Assembly: GCF_000423305.1 (NCBI RefSeq)
Contig: NZ_AUHS01000011.1
Coordinates: 1-64,000, forward strand
From: Legionella moravica DSM 19234
Lineage (GTDB): Bacteria > Pseudomonadota > Gammaproteobacteria > Legionellales > Legionellaceae
Direction: 5' to 3'
DNA length: 64,000 bases
Shown here: piece by piece, positions 1-8,878 of the stretch
Layout: every line of letters begins with the position of its first letter
How positions within the stretch are numbered: position 1 is the stretch's first letter
Made by a program: the position numbers and the translations under genes
The notes under the pieces: model-generated
The model's database searches: none
Seen by the model: the letters and a program-made list of their open reading frames with translations, nothing else
What the model was told of the DNA's origin: nothing

Positions 1-36
1 TTTTTTTGTATGCAAATTTAAAACCCTCATCCCTAA

Positions 37-297
37 CCCTTCTCCCTTAAAAAGGGAGAAGGGAACAGATTGTGCAATCGGTTTAAGTGTTGCCATTGAT
101 TTTCTCGCTCCTCCCTTTTAAGGGGGAAGGGAATAGTTTGTATAACCGGTTTAAAATGTCGCTATGGACCACCTCCCTTCTTCCTTAAAAAGGGAGAAGG
201 GAACAGATAGTGCAATCGGTTTGAGTGTTGCCATTGACTTTCTTCTTCCTCCCTTTTAAGGAAGAAGGGAGTAGTTTGTGCAGCCGGTTTATAGTGT
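37..297. repeat. 138-bp tandem repeat built of palindromes
   Basis: Two direct copies with a 138-base period (for example the segment starting at 53 recurs at 191, and the segment near 89 recurs near 226). Each copy holds two palindromic stretches rich in CCCTTCT/AGAAGGG (37-63, 111-133, 173-202, 242-270), and the copies differ at scattered bases. No coding potential is seen in 1-415 apart from this. It is probably an intergenic palindromic element that duplicated; the rest of the leader before the gene at 416 shows nothing recognisable. Confidence 0.8.
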
Positions 298-415
298 TAC
301 CTATCTACCAGGTCATTTATGTTACCTATGTTCCGGCCATACACTTCTGCTGGTGAATATTTTGGATTATGATCCAGCGCATTGAATCGAATCAATAATT
401 ACCGGTATTTGTCTT

Positions 416-727
416 ATGTATAAATTATGTTTCAATGTTCCTGAAACCCATCTTGAATTAGTTAAAGATGCTATTTTCGCAGCTGGAGCTGGAATTATTG
501 GTAATTACTGCAAATGTTCATGGCAAATATTAGGAGAGGGGCAGTTTATGCCGCTAGCTGGAAGTAATGCATTTGTTGGTGAAATGAATCAATTAGAAAA
601 AATAGCTGAATATAAAGTAGAGACGGTTTGTCAGAATGAATGCATCAAGGAGGTTATTGATGCTTTAAAAAGCAGTCATCCCTATGAAACACCTTCATAT
701 GAAGTCTGGAAGCTAGAGGCATTTTGA
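416..727 (+). CDS. NIF3-like insert domain protein (COG3323/YqfO family)
   Basis: This 103-residue protein looks like the stand-alone CutA-like domain found inserted in NIF3/YqfO proteins. It starts with a short beta strand (MYKLCFNVPE), has a central GAGIIGNY segment, and ends with the typical HPYETPSYEVW motif. Stand-alone versions are small cytoplasmic proteins whose biochemical role is not settled; metal or nucleotide binding has been suggested for the wider family. The ATG at 416 gives the full domain with no upstream extension. It stands alone, with a repeat upstream and about 400 bases without a gene downstream, so the context says little about its job. The family call is fairly sure, the function is not known. 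Confidence 0.8.
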   Translation: MYKLCFNVPETHLELVKDAIFAAGAGIIGNYCKCSWQILGEGQFMPLAGSNAFVGEMNQLEKIAEYKVETVCQNECIKEVIDALKSSHPYETPSYEVWKLEAF

Positions 728-1145
728 TAGGAAAAATAAATAATGTCTTGGTTGTTGATTGATTCGGTTTAAACCTTATAACCAGAATAATCGTACCCAA
801 AGGTATAAGAGGGACATTCCTATAACTGGAATAATGACAAAGCCAAAAAATAGGTGTATCTGAGTTCGATTTTCTGCAGATGAGCGATAATATTTTAAAA
901 ATTTTTTGAACACAGACATTCCATTCAGCCATTTATCAATTAAATTCACAACAGAATACTATGAATTCTTTGTTTGTTGAACATTCCGTTTACTAAAGAT
1001 TCATCAATGAACATTAAAAATGTTGAATTAATAAATGCTAACGAAACGATTTGGCATTTTTCGTAAGTCCTAAAACTTGCAGGGTTGAAAAAACAGTATG
1101 CTGTATTGCATACTGCATTCCTGACATTAATAAACAAAGATCGCA
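728..1145. other. Gene-free interval
   Basis: AT-rich stretch of about 420 bases between the NIF3-like gene and yacG. Only short open frames without family resemblance occur. I see no RNA gene, clear terminator or mobile element remnant in it. Confidence 0.5.
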
Positions 1146-1367
1146 ATGAATAAACTACAGAAAATCTCCTGCCCAATCTGCGGCAAACAAAATACCTGGG
1201 ATTCTGAAAATGCTTTTAGGCCCTTTTGTTCTGAACGATGTAAATTGATAGATTTAGGCGAGTGGGCCAGCGAAACCCGAAAAATTCCTGGAGACTCTAT
1301 TGATTCAAACAGCCTTCCCATTGATAGCGATGCTGCTGATGAGCCTGATGATCCCTTCTTTAGATAG
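1146..1367 (+). CDS. yacG: DNA gyrase inhibitor YacG, zinc-binding
   Basis: This 73-residue protein matches the YacG family: a four-cysteine zinc ribbon (C9, C12, C28, C32 in CPICGK and FCSERC) followed by the typical [11 protein letters not shown] segment and an acidic tail ending DEPDDPFFR. In E. coli YacG binds the C-terminal part of GyrB and inhibits gyrase by blocking DNA binding; the acidic C-terminal tail is part of that contact. Length is close to the family norm (about 65 residues). In many gammaproteobacteria yacG lies beside coaE and pilD; neither is seen here on this side, so it stands alone next to an effector-like gene on the opposite strand. Confidence 0.92.
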   Translation: MNKLQKISCPICGKQNTWDSENAFRPFCSERCKLIDLGEWASETRKIPGDSIDSNSLPIDSDAADEPDDPFFR

Positions 1368-1409
1368 CACGGATGTTTATGGAAAGGGGACCTCAGAATA
1401 GTTAATCCT

Positions 1410-3038
1410 TTATTGGTGTCTCAACCCCGCATCCTGTTCTTTATGAAGCTCAGGCAAATTTTGTTTTATCGTACCAAGCGCCTCTTCAAGTGAATTGGCT
1501 TGTCTAATTGCAGTAAATACAGTGATGCGTTTATCTATTTGGCTGGTATCTCTGCTGGGATTTTGATCTTTGATTTCAACATTTTTCTCAATGCCTTTCT
1601 CTGCAATGGATTGAATCACTGAGAAATCATCATTTGCTTGTAACGCTCTGATTAAATTAGCTAAATTAGGGTATAGCTGTGATTTAATAGTGACTCCGGG
1701 CTCAACAAAGAGACCACTTTGCAGGATGGAACATAATTCACTATAGCAATTCTTATCCTGTTCAGAGTCTTGTTTCATCAATAAATCCTGATCAGTCGAC
1801 GCTTGAGGATTGGAAGTTATTCCAAATTTATTTTTATATTGATTCCATTCATTCTTTAATGCTGTCATTTGAGGGCTGTCGTCCAAACTGCTCATATAAA
1901 GTTCTGTTAAATCAATGAATGCAGGAGTTGAGTGCTTAGTACTATTAATCAAAAGAGCGATCCCTTCACTCAATGCATAGGCCTGCTCATTTTCCTGATA
2001 TTCAGTGGCGTTTTTTTCTAATGAAAATCTTCTGGAAAATAAGATGTTAGCTGATTTTTCGATTAAATTATTAACTTTGATATTTAATAAAGGACCGACT
2101 TCATTAATATTTTTCTCAACGATCTGAGTTAAACGACTTGCAGATATCCCGTATTTCGCCTTAATTTCCGACCATTCCTTTTTAATAGCAGTTGTTTCTT
2201 CAGTGTCGTCCAGAATATTAATAAACAGCTCTGTTATGTCAATTGTTTGTGCCGACAGTGGCGCTTTGTCATCAAAGAGAATAGACATGCCTCTTATAAA
2301 GTTGATGAATTGTTCATTTGATTGTATTTCTATTGGATCACTTAGAGTCGTGCTGTGTTCTAGAAGTATATTTTCTGTTTTGGAGAGCAATTGAGAGAGC
2401 TTTTTAGTACCTTCTTTCCATTTGGCAATGTTTCTATTGAGATGGCCTTGTCGAGTATTCAAATTATTCGCGGTATCTTCTACAAGAGCGATTAGTTTGG
2501 GTTCAATTTTGCTCCATTCATCAGCTGAAAATTCGCTTTGATGGTCATATAGAAAATCACTTAAAACATTTATTGCAGAAAAAACACAGTTCTTTTCAGT
2601 TAGGTCATTGGCTGCTTCGCGTTGGCCCGGCATTAGGGTATATTTTTTTTGAGTGTCTGCTTTAACTTCCTTAAAATACTCCATGAATTTGTCTATCATC
2701 TCAGTAGACATCTCAAAACTAAGCGTGTCTAATTTGGGATGTTTTAACATAGGACTATCATCTTGCCATGATGCTTCTTTGGAACCTTTAAGCTTTTGGG
2801 CGATTGAATGGTGAAGGATATTTTCCAGCCAATAACTGGCAACGGGTAGAACCATATCCAGATCATTATTGGGTGAGAAACCTTCTGTTACGACATTTCT
2901 TCCATGATTAACAACGTTAATAGCAGTGTGCCCACTGAACGTTCTTTTTTCTTTAATCCAATCAATAGGGTTTGTAGATCTGGGGACTGTTATTATCTGG
3001 ATAGCGCTTCGGGCTGCTCCTGCGTCTAAATCATTCAT
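1410..3038 (-). CDS. Effector-like protein with permuted papain-like signature
   Basis: A 542-residue protein with no housekeeping resemblance. The first 160 residues carry a pattern seen in permuted NlpC/P60 or LRAT-like folds: a His in a small-residue strand (SGHTAI, H37), a strand-helix segment FEMSTEMIDKF, then EKNCVFSAINVL with Cys at C151. The rest (about 180-540) is helical and contains two similar blocks near residues 240-310 and 350-420 (each with FI...LIDI/L TELF/TELY ... D-D-S/T-E), suggesting an internal duplication. I start it at the ATG at 3038; an in-frame TTG lies 12 bases earlier at 3050. It stands alone, on the minus strand. The architecture suggests a Dot/Icm-translocated protein with cysteine hydrolase or acyltransferase activity; both are inferences. 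Confidence 0.7.
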   Translation of the reverse strand: MNDLDAGAARSAIQIITVPRSTNPIDWIKEKRTFSGHTAINVVNHGRNVVTEGFSPNNDLDMVLPVASYWLENILHHSIAQKLKGSKEASWQDDSPMLKHPKLDTLSFEMSTEMIDKFMEYFKEVKADTQKKYTLMPGQREAANDLTEKNCVFSAINVLSDFLYDHQSEFSADEWSKIEPKLIALVEDTANNLNTRQGHLNRNIAKWKEGTKKLSQLLSKTENILLEHSTTLSDPIEIQSNEQFINFIRGMSILFDDKAPLSAQTIDITELFINILDDTEETTAIKKEWSEIKAKYGISASRLTQIVEKNINEVGPLLNIKVNNLIEKSANILFSRRFSLEKNATEYQENEQAYALSEGIALLINSTKHSTPAFIDLTELYMSSLDDSPQMTALKNEWNQYKNKFGITSNPQASTDQDLLMKQDSEQDKNCYSELCSILQSGLFVEPGVTIKSQLYPNLANLIRALQANDDFSVIQSIAEKGIEKNVEIKDQNPSRDTSQIDKRITVFTAIRQANSLEEALGTIKQNLPELHKEQDAGLRHQ

Positions 3039-3050
3039 GATGAATCTCAA

Positions 3051-3265
3051 TTAATCACTATATAGTTACTATATTAGACTAATTTTAGATTTTCTGATTG
3101 ATTTTTGCGCAGAATCACTGAAATAATCCAGGTATTGTTATCTTGAGGTATCAGCTGCTCGATCGGAATCCAAAGAGAGTTATTGAACAGGATCCTCGAG
3201 TCTTAATCTTGAATTAATCATAGCCTGTCCCACTGCACGCAATATACAAATGGTGTGTATAAAGG
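3051..3265. promoter_or_regulatory. Upstream region of the 542-aa gene, with 13-bp palindrome
   Basis: The sequence TATAGTTACTATA at 3061-3073 is a perfect palindrome around one central base, about 23 bases upstream of the ATG at 3038. It overlaps the place where a promoter for the minus-strand gene would sit (TATAGT/TATAAT-like). It could be an operator or just AT-rich promoter sequence. Nothing else is recognised up to 3265. Confidence 0.35.
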
Positions 3266-3418
3266 ATGACAAATATGATGCTGCTGAAAATTCTCAATCA
3301 AGTAAAAAAAACGGATGAACTTTTAACTCGACTGGAAAAAGCGCATTTTGCACTACCTCACAAAAGCATGCCTGAATTGATCTTTGTATTTTATTTCTTT
3401 CCGACCAGAGTGAAGTAG
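3266..3418 (+). CDS. Possible 50-aa small protein, unassigned
   Basis: An open frame of 50 codons preceded by AAAGG, starting MTNMMLLKILNQVKKTDELL and ending in an aromatic stretch FVFYFFPTRVK. Its last 28 bases overlap the end of the YcaC-type gene on the other strand. The first 30 residues are amphipathic helix-like. No family is recognised and it could easily be chance or a worn gene fragment. Confidence 0.2.
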   Translation: MTNMMLLKILNQVKKTDELLTRLEKAHFALPHKSMPELIFVFYFFPTRVK

Positions 3419-4023
3419 CTCGTCATGAGATTCCGATAGTTTGGTATGTAGTTTGAGAACAATGTACCCAGTCCTTCGATGTCGTTACGCCAGTCGCGGT
3501 GCAATTCACAAGCCATGCCAAACCAGTTAATCAATTGTACGCCAGCGGCCTGCATTCGCAACCAGGCACTATGGCGGGTGACCTCATTAAACGTCCCTGA
3601 AGCATCAGTGATTACAAAAACTTCATATCCCGCTTCCAAAGCTGACAGTGCAGGAAAGGCCACGCAAACCTCGGTAACCACACCGGCGATGATGAGTTGT
3701 TTGCGACCGGTGTTCTTCACTGCATTAACGAATTCCTCATTATCCCAGGCATTGATGTTGCCAGGGCGTGCGATGTACGGAGCGTTCGGAAACATTTCTT
3801 TCAGCTCGGGTACCAGGGGGCCGTTGGGGCCGTTTTCAAAGCTGGTGGTGAGGATGGTGGGCAGATTGAAATATTTAGCGCAAGCTCCAACAGCCAGAAC
3901 GTTGTTTTTGAACTCATTGGGTGTAAAATCTTGAACTAATGAGATCAAGCCGGCTTGGTGATCAACTAATAGCATGACGGCATCGTCTTTGGAAAGGCGG
4001 GAATACTTAAATGCTTTGCTCAT
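3391..4023 (-). CDS. Isochorismatase-like cysteine hydrolase, YcaC family
   Basis: A 210-residue protein matching the YcaC branch of the isochorismatase superfamily (E. coli YcaC is 208 residues). Visible are the strand LLVDHQAG with catalytic Asp D21, the nucleophile motif AGVVTEVCVAFPAL with C120, and the C-terminal WFGMACELHRDWRND typical of YcaC. The superfamily triad is Asp-Lys-Cys; at the expected Lys place this protein reads ARPGNINAW, so an Arg seems to stand there, which is worth checking by alignment. The substrate is not known for the family. Cytoplasmic, probably oligomeric. It is a lone gene upstream of tRNA-Pro on the same strand. Confidence 0.88.
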   Translation of the reverse strand: MSKAFKYSRLSKDDAVMLLVDHQAGLISLVQDFTPNEFKNNVLAVGACAKYFNLPTILTTSFENGPNGPLVPELKEMFPNAPYIARPGNINAWDNEEFVNAVKNTGRKQLIIAGVVTEVCVAFPALSALEAGYEVFVITDASGTFNEVTRHSAWLRMQAAGVQLINWFGMACELHRDWRNDIEGLGTLFSNYIPNYRNLMTSYFTLVGKK

Positions 4024-4209
4024 GATTAAATCCCTTTCAATGTGATAACTTCAAGTTAATTTAGTTTAATGCTCAATGTGTTGCAGATCCTGTTTCATTT
4101 TAATATTGATAATCAGTTGTTTAAGCATGCTATGCGTGCAGATCATCATTCGGATACCTCCTCCCAGAGGGAGAGGGGAGAGAATTTTGACATTCACTGA
4201 TTATTAATA

Positions 4210-4286
4210 TGGTCGGAGTGACAGGAATTGAACCTGCGACCCCTGCCTCCCGAAGGCAGTGCTCTACCAAGCTGAGCTACACTCCG
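4210..4286 (-). tRNA. tRNA-Pro (anticodon CGG)
   Basis: Read on the minus strand the 77 bases fold as a standard cloverleaf: acceptor CGGAGTG paired with CACTCCG, D arm GCTC...GAGC, anticodon stem CTGCC/GGCAG with loop TTCGGGA giving anticodon CGG, T arm with TTCAATT, discriminator A and encoded CCA at 4210-4212. It reads the CCG proline codon. Confidence 0.97.
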
Positions 4287-4341
4287 ATAAGATTGACGAG
4301 CGATCGTTCTCCTTGTTTCTATACAGTGTGATTGAACGAAA

Positions 4342-4830
4342 CTAATTATTCAAGGGTCGTTGTGTCTCTTGAGAGGGTTCATTCAATGCTATCATGCTAT
4401 TAATGCCTGATCCGATAAAATCAATCAAATTGATTACAGGACTGGCTACACCGACAACGGCCGCTATAAAGGAAAAAACCAAATAAACTGCAGCATCTAT
4501 AATATCGATTTTCGCAACCTGCGGATTTAATTTTGCCAGATTAACAATGGATTTGAGCCCGAGGTATACAGATGCTGCAGCGAGTTCCAGGGTGATAATT
4601 GTAAGGCATACAGGAGCAGTTATGGCGCTTGCTCCTTGGTAAAAAAATTCATTAGGAGATTTATATGGATTAAAAAAAAGAGATTTTATGGGGGTTCTTT
4701 TATCTAATCGTACATGGTCAAATACTGCATAGGTCACACCACATTGGTCAAATAAAAATTCATTAAATTTTTTTATTAATTCCTGAGTAGTCATAAGAAT
4801 CTTAGGTAAATAGCTTTGTAATTTCATCAT
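4342..4830 (-). CDS. Small membrane protein of unknown function, effector-like
   Basis: A 162-residue protein not recognised as any characterised family. Two hydrophobic stretches are visible, roughly residues 68-92 (ITAPVCLTIITLELAAASVYLG) and 112-140 (IDAAVYLVFSFIAAVVGVA), preceded by a polar N-terminal third with a KSLFFNPYKSP segment. The start has two consecutive ATG codons (4830 and 4827). The tail is polar and short. It lies just downstream of nothing on its strand and upstream of tRNA-Pro. This type of small two-helix protein is common among Legionella accessory genes; a host-membrane role is only a guess. Confidence 0.6.
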   Translation of the reverse strand: MMKLQSYLPKILMTTQELIKKFNEFLFDQCGVTYAVFDHVRLDKRTPIKSLFFNPYKSPNEFFYQGASAITAPVCLTIITLELAAASVYLGLKSIVNLAKLNPQVAKIDIIDAAVYLVFSFIAAVVGVASPVINLIDFIGSGINSMIALNEPSQETQRPLNN

Positions 4831-4898
4831 ACATGAATATTTGTCTGTTATTAAAGAGCTATCATGGCTCTATTTCTGATTTTAATAGTGTGGCTGGA

Positions 4899-4918
4899 CC
4901 CTGTTAACAGAAACAGGG
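4899..4918. repeat. Short inverted repeat
   Basis: CCCTGT (4899-4904) and ACAGGG (4913-4918) can form a short hairpin upstream of the 162-aa gene. No T-tract follows on either side that would make it a clear terminator. Confidence 0.3.
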
Positions 4919-5050
4919 GAGGGTAGACATGCAGAATTTTCGATTAGGTGTGGATCCGGCTAATTCGTGTTATTGATTTGCAAACAATCAGTTGGGTTAT
5001 AGCGACCAAGGAAGAAACTTAAATGGTGTTCTTAGACTTTATGCACTAAA

Positions 5051-5190
5051 TTTATTTATCGCAAAAAAAGTGATTGCGAGCGTTAGCGAGGCAATCCAGA
5101 GCGAATCGTCGCTAATAGGCTGTACTGAATTACTGCATGTCGTTCGTAACGACGACTTATTTGTAGTGAATTAAAAATTCGTTCACAGAA
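5051..5190 (+). repeat. Dispersed intergenic repeat, copy A
   Basis: This stretch matches, in opposite orientation, the segment at 24241-24373. Shared landmarks in order are TTTATTTAT, a GCGAGCGTTAGCGA block, TTCGCTAA-like centre, GTACTG, GACGACTTATTTGTA and AATTAAAAATTCGTTCACAGAA. It holds no convincing gene. Such GCGTTAGCGA-type repeats are typical dispersed palindromic elements. The rest of the 4831-5232 gap shows nothing recognisable. Confidence 0.75.
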
Positions 5191-5232
5191 CCCAGCCTTC
5201 TCGACATAAATGAACTCAGTTGGCAAGGATTT

Positions 5233-6201
5233 TTAGTAATTTCGTTCCAGAGCAAAATTGGCCAAATCAATCAGTGCTGTTTTATATTCTGAATCTGCAA
5301 GAACTGTTAAGCAAGACAGTGCTTTATCTACTTCCTGAGCAGCGATTCGTTTGGTATAGGCTATGGCCTTAGTTTGCTCAATCGCCAGAAGAATATCGGG
5401 TAAATGGTCTAAACTTCCCAATTTTAAACTGTTTTTTATTTGCTCTTGTTGTGTTGGCGTACCATGCTGTAATGCGTGGATTAAAGGAAGGGTTGCTTTG
5501 CCGTCCGCAAGATCGTCACCAATATTTTTACCCAGAGTTGCAGAATCAGAGCAATAATCCAGTGCATCATCAATCAGTTGAAAAGCATTCCCCAAATGCA
5601 AACCATAAGCATAGAGGCTATTTTGTACTTCAATGGGTGAGTTTCCCAGAATAGGACCTATACATGCCGCAGCTGCAAAAAGTAGAGCGGTTTTAGACCG
5701 AATAACATCGAAATAATCTTCAATACTCAATGCTGGGTTATGTCGATTTGCAAGTTGCTTGACCTCGCCACAACTAATTTGGTGTGATGTATTGGCGAAT
5801 AGATTGAGAATCGCGGAAGTCCCGACTTCTACCATTAATTGTACCGATTGAGTAAATAAATAGTCTCCGACCAATACGCTGGCTTTACTACCCCAGATGC
5901 TGTTTGCGGTTTGTCTTCCTCTTCTCAAGGTAGATTCATCAACTACGTCATCATGTAATAAAGTGGCCGTATGAAAAAATTCAACCATGGCTGCTAAAGA
6001 GATGTGATCGGTACCTTTATAGCCGCAGGCATTGCTGGACAAAAGTACCAGTAAGGGGCGTAATCTCTTGCCACCGCTCTCAACGATATGATGGGACAAG
6101 TCATGAATTAAAACGATTTGTGATTGAATTTTATCAATAATCAAGTTATTAACCGCGTCAAAATCTTCAGTTACCAAGGCGCGTATACGGTCAATAGTCA
6201 T
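5233..6201 (-). CDS. ispB: Octaprenyl diphosphate synthase (long-chain polyprenyl synthase)
   Basis: A 322-residue trans-polyprenyl synthase that extends farnesyl diphosphate with isopentenyl diphosphate to give the side chain of ubiquinone. Both Asp-rich motifs are present: LLHDDVVDES (D84, D85, D88) and QLIDDALDY (D211, D212, D215), along with GGKRLRP near residue 43 and the KTALLF segment. Length matches E. coli IspB (323). Chain length cannot be fixed from sequence alone, so eight units is inferred from family habit. In many gammaproteobacteria ispB faces rplU-rpmA directly; here four genes lie between them. Confidence 0.93.
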   Translation of the reverse strand: MTIDRIRALVTEDFDAVNNLIIDKIQSQIVLIHDLSHHIVESGGKRLRPLLVLLSSNACGYKGTDHISLAAMVEFFHTATLLHDDVVDESTLRRGRQTANSIWGSKASVLVGDYLFTQSVQLMVEVGTSAILNLFANTSHQISCGEVKQLANRHNPALSIEDYFDVIRSKTALLFAAAACIGPILGNSPIEVQNSLYAYGLHLGNAFQLIDDALDYCSDSATLGKNIGDDLADGKATLPLIHALQHGTPTQQEQIKNSLKLGSLDHLPDILLAIEQTKAIAYTKRIAAQEVDKALSCLTVLADSEYKTALIDLANFALERNY

Positions 6202-6303
6202 TCTATATCCTCTACCAATTAGTCAATGCATGCTAAGGGGGGATATGTTAATTGTCAAGTATAAGAAGGAACTTGCGGTTTGCCCAACGGGCGTAGAAAA
6301 GAT

Positions 6304-7416
6304 CTATTGACTATGTTTATTGTGTTTCGTTTTTATTTTTTTGTTTTTATACATGTTGTTGTCAGCCAGCTTGAGTAAGTTCTCTGCATTTGTAGCATCA
6401 TCTGGAAAAATTGCTGTACCGATACTGATCGTACAATTTAAATCCAGATTTTTAATGTGAAAGGGTTCAGAAAACTCCTGTTTTATCCTTTTAATTATTG
6501 TATCGGATATCGACTCATTCGGTTTATAAGTGATGACTGCGGTAAATTCATCACCGCCTAATCGCGCAATAATATCGTTCGCCCTAAAGCAGTTTTTCAG
6601 TCTTTTACCAACCTGTAATAAGAGGATGTCACCTACGTCATGGCCGTATTTATCATTAATTTTTTTAAACCCATCCAGATCCATAAAAAATAAAGTGACT
6701 GTGTTTTGGGTTGATACAGCCAAATCGAGAATTTTCTGTAAATGAGTATTAAAATAAGAACGATTAGGCAAATTGGTTAATGAATCATGATTTGATAGGT
6801 AGTGAAATTTTTGTTTATCTGCTTTGAGTAAGAAATTTTGTTCCCTTAATACTGTTTCATAAAGTTTATTTTCTTTCAATAAATTATAGAGAATGGTGAT
6901 CGTAAGTAAAAAAATAAAAATATGATTTATATTTTCGATGTAGAGAAGATATTCTGCAGGGACCTGGTATACCGGTGAGATGTATTGATAGACAAATATC
7001 AATACTATTGATGCAGATAATAGGCTGTAGAAAATTAATCCCTCAAGTCCTATTGTTGCAGCGGCAAGGATGGGCGACAGATAGAACCAGCCAAAATAGG
7101 AACTGGATATTCCTCCTAAACACAAATTACCTACAGTCATTACCAACAGGCATAAACTATTCAATACATGGCCACAAAGGATGATGCTGTATTTCTTCTT
7201 GAGTAATATCAAATTACCGATTGCAATAACGCTGGCAAAACATAAAAAATAGGCAATAATCCAAAAATGCAAATAAATATTGAGTGCAGCGAAATTAATA
7301 CCAATGACAAGGAGTTCAACAGTGATTGTAGTGAGCAGGCGGTATTTTCTATCATGTTCACTGGGAAGTGGTAGTTGTGACTTACGATTCATAACCTCTT
7401 GTTCACCCAGTGTCAT
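6304..7416 (-). CDS. Membrane-bound diguanylate cyclase (GGDEF)
   Basis: A 370-residue protein that should make cyclic di-GMP from two GTP at the inner membrane. Residues about 30-195 form five or six hydrophobic helices, followed by a short linker and a GGDEF domain at about 205-360. The active site reads ARLGGDEFTAV and the product-inhibition site RxxD is present five residues earlier (RANDIIARL), so the enzyme looks active and feedback-controlled. No recognised sensory domain other than the membrane helices. Two starts are possible: ATG at 7416 with GAGG upstream, and ATG at 7392 with AGAGG immediately before; the first is used here. It is a single gene. Confidence 0.9.
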   Translation of the reverse strand: MTLGEQEVMNRKSQLPLPSEHDRKYRLLTTITVELLVIGINFAALNIYLHFWIIAYFLCFASVIAIGNLILLKKKYSIILCGHVLNSLCLLVMTVGNLCLGGISSSYFGWFYLSPILAAATIGLEGLIFYSLLSASIVLIFVYQYISPVYQVPAEYLLYIENINHIFIFLLTITILYNLLKENKLYETVLREQNFLLKADKQKFHYLSNHDSLTNLPNRSYFNTHLQKILDLAVSTQNTVTLFFMDLDGFKKINDKYGHDVGDILLLQVGKRLKNCFRANDIIARLGGDEFTAVITYKPNESISDTIIKRIKQEFSEPFHIKNLDLNCTISIGTAIFPDDATNAENLLKLADNNMYKNKKIKTKHNKHSQ

Positions 7417-7628
7417 TTAAAGACCTCAGATTCTAGATATGAAGAAGTTAAATTATTTCATATCAATACCTACAGTATAGATTATTATTTGTACAGATTT
7501 GCATTGTTTATTCTATTCAAATTGATAAATTATCTTGATCATTAAGTCAAGAGAACAGCTAAGTTAAAGTCGAATACTGTTTAAAAAGAATTAAAAAAAG
7601 CGGCAAGTTCTTGGGGGTGGCTCTGCTA

Positions 7629-7684
7629 GCCCCAAACAGGAATTAAAACTGACGCGCGATCAGTACCTAACTCCTGTTTGGGGC
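7629..7684. repeat. Two-tier inverted repeat downstream of ychF
   Basis: A perfect 13-base inverted repeat, GCCCCAAACAGGA (7629-7641) and TCCTGTTTGGGGC (7672-7684), encloses a second one, ACTGA...TCAGT. It lies 34 bases past the ychF stop (minus strand) and a T-tract follows further on (near 7590-7600 on that strand), so it may end ychF transcription, though the long loop is not typical of a simple terminator. The rest of 7417-7718 shows nothing. Confidence 0.6.
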
Positions 7685-7718
7685 ATAATAAAACTACACG
7701 ATTTCTGATGGGTAATCG

Positions 7719-8810
7719 CTACACATTAAAACGAAAGTGCATCACATCACCATCACAAACAATATAGTCTTTCCCTTCAAGACGTAGCTTTCCGGCTTCT
7801 TTAGCTCCCTGTTCGCCACGACAAGCGATGAACGCCTCATAAGAAATGACTTCTGCTCGTATAAAGCCTTTTTCAAAGTCTGTATGAATTACTCCAGCTG
7901 CCTGTGGTGCTGTTGCTCCCTTGTGAATGGTCCATGCTCTTACTTCTTTTACTCCGGCAGTAAAATAGGTTTGTAATCCCAATAGGTCATATCCTGCCCT
8001 GATCACTTTGTTTAACCCCGGCTCTGTTAATCCCAGGTCAGTCATGAATTCTTTGCGATCAGCATCATCCAGCTCTACCAGCTCAGATTCAGTTGCTGCG
8101 CATAAAGCCACAATGCGCGCCTGTTCCTGGGCCGCAAGATTTTTAACTTGTTCCAGTAAAGGATTATTTTCATAGCCATCATCATTAACATTGGCTATAT
8201 AAAGTACCGGTTTTGCAGTGAGTAAAAACAGTCGGCGCGTAATGAGTTCTTCTTCAGGAGTAAGTCCTAAAGTTCGAACAGGATATCCAGCATCCAGGTG
8301 CGCTTTAATTTTTTCGAGAGTTTTCATTTCGAAAATAGCATCCTTATTGCCACTTCTGCTGTTTTTTCCTGCTTTTAGCATGGCTTTTTCAAGTGTTTCC
8401 ATATCTGCTAAAGCAAGTTCTGTGTTAATCACTTCTATATCGCTCAGCGGATCAACACGACCTTCAACGTGTATTACGTCTGAATTTTCAAAGCAACGCA
8501 CTACATGAGCAATCGCATCAGTTTCGCGTATGTTTGCCAGAAACTGATTCCCCAGTCCTTCACCGCTGGAAGCCCCTTTAACCAAGCCGGCAATATCAAC
8601 AAACTGCATGGTCGCAGGTAGTGCCTGCTGTGGCTTTACGATGTCGCTTAATGCATCCAGACGAGGATCGGGAACAGTCACGATACCCACATTAGGTTCA
8701 ATGGTACAAAATGGGTAGTTAGCCGCTTCTATACCTGCTTTGGTCAGGGCGTTGAATAGAGTTGACTTTCCAACGTTAGGTAAACCAACGATACCGCATT
8801 TAAATCCCAT
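7719..8810 (-). CDS. ychF: Redox-regulated ATPase YchF (OLA1 family)
   Basis: A 363-residue Obg-family P-loop protein. It opens [20 protein letters not shown] (Walker A), has [20 protein letters not shown] as the switch region, and ends with the TGS domain segment FFTAG-like ([30 protein letters not shown]). YchF binds ATP rather than GTP, associates with ribosomes and affects stress responses. Length equals the family norm (363). It is the last gene of a likely rplY-pth-ychF operon on the minus strand; pth-ychF pairing is widely conserved and fits a translation-related role. Confidence 0.97.
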   Translation of the reverse strand: MGFKCGIVGLPNVGKSTLFNALTKAGIEAANYPFCTIEPNVGIVTVPDPRLDALSDIVKPQQALPATMQFVDIAGLVKGASSGEGLGNQFLANIRETDAIAHVVRCFENSDVIHVEGRVDPLSDIEVINTELALADMETLEKAMLKAGKNSRSGNKDAIFEMKTLEKIKAHLDAGYPVRTLGLTPEEELITRRLFLLTAKPVLYIANVNDDGYENNPLLEQVKNLAAQEQARIVALCAATESELVELDDADRKEFMTDLGLTEPGLNKVIRAGYDLLGLQTYFTAGVKEVRAWTIHKGATAPQAAGVIHTDFEKGFIRAEVISYEAFIACRGEQGAKEAGKLRLEGKDYIVCDGDVMHFRFNV

Positions 8811-8878
8811 GTGTACTACCTCTTTGCTAATGTTCTAAATGAAGCGTCAATCGTGTGGATTGGATGGTTTATTTAGAA

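Noticed and set aside
1-300. CRISPR array
   Set aside because: The repeats are long palindromes with a 138-base period, and there are no short repeats with unique spacers or cas genes.
3479-3939. Two long plus-strand frames opposite the YcaC-type gene
   Set aside because: Antisense shadows of a well-supported gene, low-complexity translation.
4210-4286. tRNA-Pro as attachment site of an integrated element
   Set aside because: No integrase gene and no repeat of the tRNA 3-prime end was seen in the window.
4992-5174. 60-codon frame in the repeat region
   Set aside because: It coincides with the dispersed repeat that recurs at 24241-24373, where the frame is not kept.
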